Positions 1 through 6,744 of a stretch of DNA of 11,646 bases are shown here, piece by piece. Position numbers and translations under genes: made by a program. Origin of the DNA: Deltaproteobacteria bacterium (lineage in GTDB: Bacteria; Desulfobacterota; Desulfuromonadia; Desulfuromonadales; BM103); assembly GCA_019313105.1 (NCBI GenBank), contig JAFDBW010000294.1, positions 1-11,646 on the forward strand. Direction: 5' to 3'. Each line of letters starts with the position of its first letter. Positions within the stretch are counted from its first letter, which is position 1. The notes under the pieces are model-generated. The model did no database searches. It saw only the letters and a program-made list of their open reading frames with translations, and was not told the DNA's origin.

Positions 1-26
1 ATTATCTGTCCCCCTTCGTGCTTCTA

Positions 27-1910
27 TCATGCGGCTGCCGATTTATCGGCCAGTGCCTTTCTGACCGTATCAGCAATTCCGCCGGCATGCAGACCGTAAC
101 GTTTCCTCAATTCAGTCTGGCTGCCCTGCTCAACGAATTTATCCGGCAAGCCAACACACCTGACAGGCACGTGGACACCTTCATCGCAGAAGAGCTCCAA
201 CACGGCCGAACCGAAGCCTCCACTGAGCGCATTCTCTTCTGCGGTAACGACACAGCCGGTTTTTAACGCTTCGGCGACCAGCAGCTCCCTGTCCAGCGGC
301 TTGAGGAACACCGGGTCGACGACTGCGACACTGAGACCTTCCGCTTTGAGACGCTCTGCAGCTGCCATCGCCTCGGGAACCAGGGTGCCAAGGGCGAAAA
401 TCACGCAGTCATTGCCATCGCGAAGCTTATCGCCTTTGCCGATCACCAGAGAAGACGCTGCTTCCTCCACAACACCGGTTCCAGAACCGCGAGGGTACCG
501 GAAAGCAAAGGGGCCATCAACACCCAGTGCCGTGACCACCGCGTTACGCAGCTGGTTCTCATTACGCGGGACCATGAACACCAGGTTCGGTATCGGTCGC
601 AGGTAGGAATAATCAAACACGCCATGGTGGGTCGGCCCGTCGGCTCCGACTAGGCCGCCACGATCGAGGGCAAAAGTGACAGGCAGCTTTTGCAGACAGA
701 CATCGTGCAGGACGCTGTCATAGGCCCGCTGCAAAAAAGTTGAATAAATTGCGACAAAGGGTTTGAGTCCGCGACTGGCCATGCCGGCGGCAAAGGTAAC
801 CGCATGTTGCTCGGCAATGCCAACGTCGAAGAAGCGTTCCGGATATTGTTCGGCGAAGGCTTTCAAACCAGTCCCTTCGAGCATGGCGGCAGTGATCGCG
901 ACGATCCGCTCATCCCGCTCCGCCATTTCAGCCAGGGTCTTACCGAACACCGCTGTATAGCTGGGTGGGCCGCTGCTCTTTTTCACCTCGCCGGTTTCCA
1001 GGTCAAACGGACCGACGCCATGATAAATATGCGGATTTTCTTCGGCGGGAGCGTACCCCTTGCCTTTTTTGGTGACCACATGCATCAGGATAGGGCCATC
1101 CATGTGAGTTATGTTTTCCAGGGTCTGAATCAGTTCATCAAGCTTGTGACCGTTGATCGGACCGACATAGTCAAAATCAAACGCTTCAAACAGCATACCG
1201 GGGGTCAGGAACCCCTTGACAGCCTCTTCGGCCTTTTTGGCCAACCGTCTGAGGTCCTTGCCAACTTTTGGAACGCTGTCGAGAAAATGTTCTGTTTCAC
1301 GCTTTAACCGGACAAAAAAATCGGATGTCAGTTGACGGCTGAAAAATGACGAAAGCGCGCCGACATTGGGTGAAATAGACATCTCGTTATCATTCAGAAT
1401 GACTAGTAGGTCTTTTTTTAAATGACCAGCCTGATTGAGGGACTCGAAAGCCAGTCCGGCCGTAAGGGAACCGTCGCCGATCACGGCGACGACCTTTTCT
1501 TTACCACCTCTGGCGTCCCGGGCTGTTGCAATGCCGAGCGCGGCGGCGATCGAAGTACTGGAGTGACCGACATCAAAGCAGTCATGAGGGCTCTCTGCAC
1601 GCTTGGGAAAGCCGCTGAGGCCGTCCAGTTGCCGCAGGGTATGGAACCGTTCATAGCGTCCGGTCAAAAGCTTGTGTGCGTACGCCTGGTGTCCGACATC
1701 CCAGACGATCTTGTCGGTTGGCGAGTCGTAAACCCGGTGTAGTGCAATGGTCAGCTCGACGACCCCCAGTGAACTGGCCAGGTGTCCTCCGTTTGCCGAA
1801 ACAGTCCGCACAATCGCGTCTCGCAACTCTTCTGCCACTTGCGGAAGTTCCGCAGCCGGGAGCTCCTTGAGAGCAGCAATGGGATCTTCAAGCTTCAGGA
1901 TATCTGTCAT
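27..1910 (-). CDS. dxs: 1-deoxy-D-xylulose-5-phosphate synthase
   Basis: Condenses pyruvate and glyceraldehyde 3-phosphate into 1-deoxy-D-xylulose 5-phosphate, the first step of the MEP isoprenoid pathway and a step in thiamine and pyridoxal supply; a cytosolic, thiamine-diphosphate-dependent enzyme. Visible motifs (numbered from the ATG at 1910, 627 aa, normal for the family) are DVGHQAY with its His near residue 74, the ThDP/Mg motif GDGSLTAG...NDNEMSIS at about 145-181, and GIAEQH with the catalytic Glu at 367. GADGPTHHGVFD at about 422-433 and a transketolase C-terminal domain complete it. The protein is intact. An in-frame GTG nine bases upstream (1919) would add three residues. I prefer the ATG because MTDILKLEDP resembles the usual N-terminus and a weak AAGTGA lies upstream of it. 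It is the last gene of the xseA-M23-xseB-ispA-dxs unit, 18 bp after the ispA stop. Confidence 0.97.
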   Translation of the reverse strand: MTDILKLEDPIAALKELPAAELPQVAEELRDAIVRTVSANGGHLASSLGVVELTIALHRVYDSPTDKIVWDVGHQAYAHKLLTGRYERFHTLRQLDGLSGFPKRAESPHDCFDVGHSSTSIAAALGIATARDARGGKEKVVAVIGDGSLTAGLAFESLNQAGHLKKDLLVILNDNEMSISPNVGALSSFFSRQLTSDFFVRLKRETEHFLDSVPKVGKDLRRLAKKAEEAVKGFLTPGMLFEAFDFDYVGPINGHKLDELIQTLENITHMDGPILMHVVTKKGKGYAPAEENPHIYHGVGPFDLETGEVKKSSGPPSYTAVFGKTLAEMAERDERIVAITAAMLEGTGLKAFAEQYPERFFDVGIAEQHAVTFAAGMASRGLKPFVAIYSTFLQRAYDSVLHDVCLQKLPVTFALDRGGLVGADGPTHHGVFDYSYLRPIPNLVFMVPRNENQLRNAVVTALGVDGPFAFRYPRGSGTGVVEEAASSLVIGKGDKLRDGNDCVIFALGTLVPEAMAAAERLKAEGLSVAVVDPVFLKPLDRELLVAEALKTGCVVTAEENALSGGFGSAVLELFCDEGVHVPVRCVGLPDKFVEQGSQTELRKRYGLHAGGIADTVRKALADKSAAA

Positions 1911-1928
1911 ATTGGTCACTTATATATT

Positions 1929-2819
1929 TCAGCTGTCTCGATTGACAATATAGCGGGCCAGCTCCTGCAGGATTTCCGCAGATTTGCCCAACGGGGCAAG
2001 GGCAGAGATGGCAATTCCGCATAGTTCGTCAGCCCTCTGCTGTGCCTCGTCAAGACCGAGCTGCGCCGGATAAGTCGCCTTGCCCCGGGCCTGGTCGCTG
2101 CCGACATTCTTGCCGAGATGCTGCTGATCGCCAACGACATCCAGAATATCATCTGCGACCTGAAAAGCCAATCCGGCAGCACCACCGAACCTTTTAATCG
2201 CTGCAACTTGCGAATCATTAGCACCCCCCAGCAGGGCCCCGACCTGTACAGAAGCCAGGATCAGTCCACCGGTTTTATGCGTATGGATATATTCAAGGGT
2301 CGGGAAGTCAATCTCTTTCCCCTCAGATTCCATATCGACGACCTGCCCGCCGACCATGCCCTGGGAGCCTGCATAGCGCGCCACGAGTTCGATCACCTTA
2401 ATGACCGTGGCTGGTGGAACTGATCGGTTGGCCTCGGCATCGGCAAGGATACGGAAAGCTTCCGTCAACAAGGCATCACCGGCGAGGATCGCGGTCGCCT
2501 CGCCATACACCTTGTGATTCGTCGGACGACCACGACGGAAGTCGTCATCATCCATTGCCGGCAGGTCATCATGGATCAGTGAATAGGTATGGATCATCTC
2601 CATCGCACAGGCGGCATGCAGCACCTGTCCGGCATGTCCGCCCAGCGACTCACAGGCGGCGATCATCAAGATCGGGCGCAGGCGCTTGCCTCCGGCGAAA
2701 ACCGAATAACGCATGGCCTGATGCAGGGAACGGGGTAAAACCTCCTCACCCGGCATCCAGCGCTCCAATGCCCGGTCTACAAGAGCAGAGCGATTTTGCA
2801 GGTAATCCTTGATGTTCAT
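1929..2819 (-). CDS. ispA: (2E,6E)-farnesyl / short-chain polyprenyl diphosphate synthase
   Basis: Adds isopentenyl diphosphate to allylic diphosphates to make farnesyl (or geranylgeranyl) diphosphate, feeding quinone and undecaprenyl synthesis; cytosolic. At 296 aa it is the usual length for bacterial class II prenyl synthases. GGKRLRP at 43-49 binds diphosphate. The first Asp-rich motif DDLPAMD is at 84-90 in the long form, typical of bacterial farnesyl synthases. HKTGGL is at 181-186 and the second Asp-rich motif DDILD at 223-227. All Mg-binding Asp residues are present. The Tyr five residues before the first Asp motif fits a farnesyl or geranylgeranyl product, but exact chain length cannot be read from this alone. 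It lies 8 bp after the xseB stop and just before dxs, which makes the enzyme's early substrate supply. The Shine-Dalgarno is weak (AGGA about 12 nt upstream), so coupling to xseB is likely. Confidence 0.95.
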   Translation of the reverse strand: MNIKDYLQNRSALVDRALERWMPGEEVLPRSLHQAMRYSVFAGGKRLRPILMIAACESLGGHAGQVLHAACAMEMIHTYSLIHDDLPAMDDDDFRRGRPTNHKVYGEATAILAGDALLTEAFRILADAEANRSVPPATVIKVIELVARYAGSQGMVGGQVVDMESEGKEIDFPTLEYIHTHKTGGLILASVQVGALLGGANDSQVAAIKRFGGAAGLAFQVADDILDVVGDQQHLGKNVGSDQARGKATYPAQLGLDEAQQRADELCGIAISALAPLGKSAEILQELARYIVNRDS

Positions 2820-2827
2820 GAGAAGGT

Positions 2828-3067
2828 TCAGTCCTGATCGTCCCTGCCAGAGAAGGCTTCTGTCAGCAATTCCCCATCAGGACCTTTGGTCAGGATTTCA
2901 ATGCGACTTTCAACCACCTGAAGTTTTCTCCGGCACAGGTTGGCACTTTGCACTCCCGCTTCGAAACAATCAAGGGCTTCATCGAGTGGCATCTGTCCCT
3001 TCTCGAGTCTGGCAACGGCTTCCTCAAGGTTTTTCAGCGCCTTTTCAAATGTCGTATCTTCCGACAT
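2828..3067 (-). CDS. xseB: Exodeoxyribonuclease VII small subunit
   Basis: Small subunit of exonuclease VII, which degrades single-stranded DNA in both directions into acid-soluble oligonucleotides; several XseB chains bind the coiled-coil of one XseA. The 79-aa protein begins MSEDTTFEKALKNLEEAV and carries the typical two-helix pattern FEKAL..LEEAVARLEKGQMPLDEAL..FE.G, with an acidic tail. I place the start at the ATG at 3067 because AAAGGAG sits 5 nt upstream (3073-3079). A TTG at 3082 is in frame but would put that ribosome site inside the gene. It is separated from its partner xseA by the M23 peptidase gene, and follows that gene after a 76-bp gap, the longest in this unit. The gap may hold an internal promoter. 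Confidence 0.93.
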   Translation of the reverse strand: MSEDTTFEKALKNLEEAVARLEKGQMPLDEALDCFEAGVQSANLCRRKLQVVESRIEILTKGPDGELLTEAFSGRDDQD

Positions 3068-3072
3068 TCTGA

Positions 3073-3079
3073 CTCCTTT
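3073..3079 (-). promoter_or_regulatory. Ribosome binding site of xseB (decides the start)
   Basis: AAAGGAG on the minus strand, 5 nt before the ATG at 3067. This strong site selects that ATG over the in-frame TTG at 3082. Confidence 0.85.
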
Positions 3080-3095
3080 CAAGTACGTACGAACT

Positions 3096-3138
3096 CAATG
3101 AATCATTGTAAAACACCACGCTATTCACGTTGTGTCAA
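3096..3138 (-). promoter_or_regulatory. Possible internal promoter with overlapping inverted repeat, upstream of xseB
   Basis: On the minus strand a perfect TTGACA (3133-3138) lies upstream of TACAAT (3105-3110), but the 22-bp spacing is too long for an ordinary sigma70 promoter. A perfect 6-1-6 inverted repeat, CAATGA-A-TCATTG (3096-3108), overlaps the TACAAT. The elements are visible; promoter or operator function is inferred and weak. Confidence 0.3.
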
Positions 3139-3143
3139 GAAAC

Positions 3144-3980
3144 TTATTCGCCGAATGCCGCCAACAGAGCAAGGGGGTCAATCCGTTCCTCCAGAAGCCT
3201 CACCGTGAGATGAAGGTGCGCCCCTGTGGAACGGCCGGTACTGCCGACCTTGCCGAGCACATCTCCGACCAGGAGTTCGTGGCCTTCATTAACCAGAACC
3301 TCTGAAAGATGTGCATAAACAGAGAACAACCCTTCGCCATGATCGACGACCACGGTCTTGCCTGTATAAAACAGGTCGGCGACCAGGACAACCCGCCCGT
3401 TACTCAACGAACGGATCGGAGTGCCGGCCGGGCTGCGAAAGTCGGTTCCACTGTGTGGTGACTTCGGCTCGCCATTCAGTAGCCTGCGCTTGCCAAAAAT
3501 GCTGCTGACCTCTTCATCAACCGGTCGTTGAAAGTGCGTCCAGAACCGCGGCGACCTCAAAGTGAAAAGCTCTTTGAGCTGTTTGCTCTCCCGGTTGATT
3601 CGGGCAAGACTTTCTGCGTCCGGAGTAACCATGTTCTGCGGCAAGGTCAGGTGTTCAACCGGGCGCTGCTTGTGGCCGACATGCAATTTCAGCTCTGCCA
3701 CTGTGGTCTGCCCCTGTCGATCAACCAGGGCAACGTGCAGCGGATAATCTGCCTCCGCAACATCCAGTCCGATCGGCAACAGGGCAATGGCCCCGCCACT
3801 GTCGGGATAAAGGTAGATGACGTCGTCCATGAAACGGGCCACGCCGAAGGAAAGGGGCTCTCCTTGCCAGCGAAGTACCGCTACTTCGCCATTATTGACC
3901 TGTTCAGGGCGCAGTGTCAGTTCTGACCATGCCGGTGTAGAGGTTAATAATAAAAAAATCAGCATAAACTGGAATCGCAT
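3144..3980 (-). CDS. Periplasmic M23/LytM family metallopeptidase, catalytic residues intact
   Basis: Predicted secreted zinc endopeptidase acting on peptidoglycan cross-links. The 278-aa protein starts with a signal peptide (hydrophobic MLIFLLL core, likely cut after TPAWS near residue 19). Residues about 20-105 look like a beta-rich N-terminal region. A linker follows, then the LytM domain at about 150-272. The M23 zinc site looks complete: HSGTD gives His176 and Asp180, YAHLS gives His224, and HLH gives His255 and His257. This contrasts with the degenerate LytM protein encoded at 9250-10419. The gene overlaps the xseA stop by one base (TGATG), so its translation is probably coupled to that of an exonuclease subunit. 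It is a cell-wall enzyme inside a DNA-repair/isoprenoid unit. Its exact bond specificity cannot be read from sequence. Confidence 0.9.
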   Translation of the reverse strand: MRFQFMLIFLLLTSTPAWSELTLRPEQVNNGEVAVLRWQGEPLSFGVARFMDDVIYLYPDSGGAIALLPIGLDVAEADYPLHVALVDRQGQTTVAELKLHVGHKQRPVEHLTLPQNMVTPDAESLARINRESKQLKELFTLRSPRFWTHFQRPVDEEVSSIFGKRRLLNGEPKSPHSGTDFRSPAGTPIRSLSNGRVVLVADLFYTGKTVVVDHGEGLFSVYAHLSEVLVNEGHELLVGDVLGKVGSTGRSTGAHLHLTVRLLEERIDPLALLAAFGE

Positions 3981-5197
3981 CAGTTTTCAACATCCTCCAC
4001 TCGAACAGCAGCTCGCCCCCTGGAAAAGCGCAACCAGAGGGAATCGCCCGCATTCAGGTTCTCAGTAGATGTCAGCCCGACACCATCCCGGTCACTGCTG
4101 GCGATCACAAAACCACGATCAAGCTGCTGAAGCGGCGAAAGGGCGTCCAGCCGGCCTGCGGCTACGGCCAGACCATCCTCGTACTGGCGCATCCTTGACC
4201 TGATTGCGATGACGAGACGATTTTCCAGCTCCATGAGCTTATCCGGAAGGGCAGCAAAATCACGGGCATATATTTTAAGCTGACCTTCCAACCCTGCCAA
4301 ACGTTCTGCAACCAGGCCAAGAGACTGGTCCATGCGAGAAGACAGGCGGATCTGCAGGTGGTCGAGATGAGCCTCCAACTCCTGCCGGTTCCTGGCAACC
4401 AGTTCAGCGGCGGCACTCGGTGTCGGCGCTCGCAGGTCAGCAACAAAATCAGCAATCGTAAAATCTGTTTCGTGACCAACAGCGGAAATCACCGGGACCT
4501 CCGAGTCGGCAATTGCGCGTGCGACGACCTCCTCATTGAATGCCCAGAGATCCTCCATTGAACCGCCACCCCGACCGACGATCAGGACGTCCAGACTGCC
4601 ATAGCGGTTCAGATTCCTGACTGCCTCGGCAATTTCTTCCGCAGCACCGTCACCCTGGACCCTGACCGGGCACAGCAAAAGGTGCACGTCGGGCGCACGT
4701 CGCTGCATGACGTTGAAAATATCCTGGATCGCGGCGCCGGATGCTGAAGTCACTATGCCGACGGAACGGGGAAATGGCGGCAACGCCCGTTTGCGTTCGG
4801 CAGAAAACAGCCCCTCCTCTGCAAGCTGTTCCTTGAGAGCTTCAAAGGCAACCTGCAAATCACCCTGGCCGCCTACGACCAGAGAATCAACAACCATCTG
4901 CAACTCGCCGCGCGCTGCATAAACTGTCACCGCGCCTGAGCAGACAGCCTGGACACCATCGAGTGGAGGAGATCTCACCAGACGATTGCGGCTACGGAAC
5001 ATGACCGCACGCAACTGGGCGTGGCTGTCCTTGAGCGTGAAATACCAGTGTCCGGAAACCGGTGTGGCGAAATTCGAAATTTCACCCTCCACCGTCACAG
5101 TGACAAAATTAGTTTCCACAACGTCCTTTAGCAACGCAACCAGGCCGCTTACCGATAATTTTCCGTGCTCATCAGACACGCAACAAAAACCCCACAT
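3980..5197 (-). CDS. xseA: Exodeoxyribonuclease VII large subunit
   Basis: Catalytic subunit of exonuclease VII, which degrades single-stranded DNA and takes part in repair and removal of displaced strands; cytosolic, works with XseB. The 405 aa are somewhat shorter than the E. coli protein but complete. An N-terminal OB fold occupies about 12-105 (EGEISNF, SGHWYFTLKD). The nuclease domain carries GRGGGSMEDLWAFNEE (208-223) and GHETDFTIADFVADLRAPTPSAA (in two parts, 241-263). A long helical region at about 263-345 is where XseB would bind, and LSPLQQLDRGF (353-363) is a conserved C-terminal motif. The start is uncertain: the ATG at 5197 gives an odd MWGFCC leader without a clear ribosome site, and an in-frame GTG at 5179 (VSDEHGKLSVSGL) is an alternative. 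First gene of its unit, divergent from the ParA-like gene. Confidence 0.95.
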   Translation of the reverse strand: MWGFCCVSDEHGKLSVSGLVALLKDVVETNFVTVTVEGEISNFATPVSGHWYFTLKDSHAQLRAVMFRSRNRLVRSPPLDGVQAVCSGAVTVYAARGELQMVVDSLVVGGQGDLQVAFEALKEQLAEEGLFSAERKRALPPFPRSVGIVTSASGAAIQDIFNVMQRRAPDVHLLLCPVRVQGDGAAEEIAEAVRNLNRYGSLDVLIVGRGGGSMEDLWAFNEEVVARAIADSEVPVISAVGHETDFTIADFVADLRAPTPSAAAELVARNRQELEAHLDHLQIRLSSRMDQSLGLVAERLAGLEGQLKIYARDFAALPDKLMELENRLVIAIRSRMRQYEDGLAVAAGRLDALSPLQQLDRGFVIASSDRDGVGLTSTENLNAGDSLWLRFSRGRAAVRVEDVEN

Positions 5198-5210
5198 CTT
5201 GTGGTTTCAT

Positions 5211-5239
5211 TTGACATTTTATAGACTTAACACTATATA
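5211..5239 (+). promoter_or_regulatory. Sigma70-type promoter of the ParA-like gene
   Basis: A perfect -35 TTGACA (5211-5216), a 17-bp spacer, then TATATA (5234-5239), one base from the consensus TATAAT. Transcription would start near 5246, giving a leader of about 23 nt that contains the Shine-Dalgarno. This is the best promoter match I see in the window. Confidence 0.7.
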
Positions 5240-5258
5240 TTGGCGGACTTGAATTGCA
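5232..5258 (-). promoter_or_regulatory. Candidate promoter for the xseA unit
   Basis: Minus-strand TTGCAA (5253-5258) and TATAGT (5232-5237) are 15 bp apart, shorter than the preferred 17. They overlap the -10 of the opposite promoter. The match is weak; I list it because the xseA unit needs a promoter in this 71-bp spacer. Confidence 0.3.
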
Positions 5259-5265
5259 AGGGGAG
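5258..5265 (+). promoter_or_regulatory. Ribosome binding site of the ParA-like gene
   Basis: AAGGGGAG ends 3 nt before the ATG at 5269. It fixes the start there rather than at the in-frame TTG at 5254, which precedes and would absorb this site. Confidence 0.8.
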
Positions 5266-5268
5266 ATT

Positions 5269-6669
5269 ATGTCCACACCATATATTGTGACCATTTCGAG
5301 CGAGAAAGGCGGCGTCGGCAAAACGACCCTGGCGACAAACCTGGCTATTTACCTGAAAGCCCTTCATGAGGATCTTCCGGTCACCCTGATGAGCTTCGAC
5401 AACCATTTCTCGGTCGACCAGATGTTCCGTATCAATCGTCAAGCGGCACGAGGCGATGTCGGCGACCTGTTTACCGGCAGCGACCCGGACAGCCTGGTTG
5501 AAACCGGAGAATACGGTGTGCAGTTCATTCCTTCGAGCAATAAACTGCATATCCTGCGTCGCGATCTGGATGACCCGTCAGCACTTGCCAAGGCCTTCGT
5601 CAAGTCCTCCATCGAGGGAATCGTCATCATTGATACGCGCCCCGACCTGGACATCTTTACCGGTAGCGCCCTGTTTGCAGCAGACCGGGTGATTGTGCCG
5701 GTCAAAGATGCACCATCAATGGACAACTGCAGACACATCTATGATTTTTTCGATTCCCATGGACTGTCACGACGACCTTTGCGAATTCTGCCCTGCCTGG
5801 TCGACGGCCGCATTCACTATGAGGGGCCGTTCCGCGATCCGTACCAGTTATTGAAAGCCTCCGCCATCAATCGCGGCTACCGGTGCCTGGAAGGTTATAT
5901 TGCCAAAAGCCCGAAGGTTGAATCACTCAACACCAACCCGGATGGTAAAATTTACCCGATCCTCACCCACGGTCGCCATACCGATGTCCACATCCAGATG
6001 GCCCATGTCGCCCGACAGGTCTACCTCCATTCCATAGAAGCCGAGACCCGCCGCCTGGCTGAGTACAGTATGGACACGGCCTTCGCCGAACAAGCACACA
6101 AGAACTCTTACGAAGCGAGATTCAGCGCGCTTGAAACCGGTTGCATGGTGTGCGGGACGCCTCTGGTTGGAAAGGACAGGACCGGCCAGGCCGGCTATTT
6201 TGCCCAGAGCTCCGACCAAAAGATCTCAGGGTATATCGAGGAAGAGTGTTTTGCCGGCCTGGCCTTTCGTTACTTCTATGGTGCCAAGCGTGCCGTTGAA
6301 AGCCTCGATCCGATCTGGGACCTGTTCCGCGAATCGGCACAACGCTCCTATTTCGTCCTTCAGCGCACGCCACATACGCGCAACTTCTACCAGCAGAAAC
6401 TGTCCTTTTATCGCTTTGACGAAAAAGGCCTGGAAGTATCGCACAAAACCATCGAACTTCAGGAGTTCGAGAAACGACTGCTCTCCAAGGAGCGTTCCGA
6501 CCTGTTCCCGCTACTGGAACGGAGCCTGTTCGATGAGCAAGGTCGCCTGGGAGAAGCATTCCTGCTTGTGCGCAAAGTCAGCTCGGACCTTCCGGAAGAA
6601 ATCCTTTACGACCAGAACTTTGACGGCTTTGCTACGGTCATGGCCAAAGTCAGCACGCAACTGCCATAA
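5269..6669 (+). CDS. ParA/MinD-type ATPase with an unrecognised C-terminal domain
   Basis: A 466-aa protein. Residues 1 to about 255 are a SIMIBI P-loop ATPase of the ParA/MinD group: deviant Walker A KGGVGKTT (13-20, with signature Lys13 and Lys18), a Walker A'-like strand ending SFDNHFSVD (42-50), switch II-like IVIIDTRPDLD (118-128), and VIVPVKDAPS (141-150). The usual switch II form is DTPP, so Arg at 124 is atypical. Such ATPases usually dimerise on ATP and position DNA, proteins or complexes. Residues about 260-466 match no family I know. They contain GCMVCGTPLVGKD (291-303, a CxxCG knuckle), a further Cys at 327, an aromatic-rich stretch (FRYFYG, YFVLQR, FYQQKLSFYRF) and a mixed-charge tail. 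No ParB gene or membrane-targeting helix is evident. It is a monocistronic gene with its own promoter. Partner and cargo are unknown. Confidence 0.88.
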   Translation: MSTPYIVTISSEKGGVGKTTLATNLAIYLKALHEDLPVTLMSFDNHFSVDQMFRINRQAARGDVGDLFTGSDPDSLVETGEYGVQFIPSSNKLHILRRDLDDPSALAKAFVKSSIEGIVIIDTRPDLDIFTGSALFAADRVIVPVKDAPSMDNCRHIYDFFDSHGLSRRPLRILPCLVDGRIHYEGPFRDPYQLLKASAINRGYRCLEGYIAKSPKVESLNTNPDGKIYPILTHGRHTDVHIQMAHVARQVYLHSIEAETRRLAEYSMDTAFAEQAHKNSYEARFSALETGCMVCGTPLVGKDRTGQAGYFAQSSDQKISGYIEEECFAGLAFRYFYGAKRAVESLDPIWDLFRESAQRSYFVLQRTPHTRNFYQQKLSFYRFDEKGLEVSHKTIELQEFEKRLLSKERSDLFPLLERSLFDEQGRLGEAFLLVRKVSSDLPEEILYDQNFDGFATVMAKVSTQLP

Positions 6670-6688
6670 GCTTCCCACCGGGCGAGTT

Positions 6689-6710
6689 CCGGAAGTTATC
6701 CGGGTTTCGT
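6689..6710 (+). terminator. Weak candidate terminator after the ParA-like gene
   Basis: Stem CCGGA (6689-6693), loop AGTTA, stem TCCGG (6699-6703), followed by GTTTCGT. The stem is short and the T tract is interrupted, so this is a tentative call, supported mainly by its place 20 bp after the stop codon. Confidence 0.3.
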
Positions 6711-6729
6711 TATTCGACCAAAACTGCAT

Positions 6730-6744
6730 GCGCCTATTGGGCGC
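6730..6744 (-). terminator. Weak candidate hairpin at the end of the division operon
   Basis: GCGCC (6730-6734) pairs with GGCGC (6740-6744) around a 5-nt loop. On the minus strand it is followed by ATGCAGTTTTGG. The hairpin includes the stop codon of the yibQ-like gene. There is no proper U tract, so intrinsic termination is doubtful. Confidence 0.28.

Noticed and set aside
1293..1301. TGTTTCACG, a match to half of the chromosomal parS site
   Set aside because: Only one half of the 16-bp palindrome is present (followed by CTTTAACC), and it lies inside the conserved coding region of dxs. Not a credible parS despite the ParA-like gene in the window.
804..1307. Plus-strand open frame of 167 codons
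   Set aside because: Lies entirely antisense to dxs, has no recognisable protein features or ribosome site, and dxs in the other strand is fully conserved.
2414..2812. Plus-strand open frame of 132 codons
   Set aside because: Antisense to ispA with low-complexity His/Arg/Ser composition; a shadow of a conserved gene.
5233..5550. Minus-strand open frame of 105 codons across the ParA-like gene start
   Set aside because: It would cover the promoter and start of the well-supported ParA-like gene and shows no features of its own.
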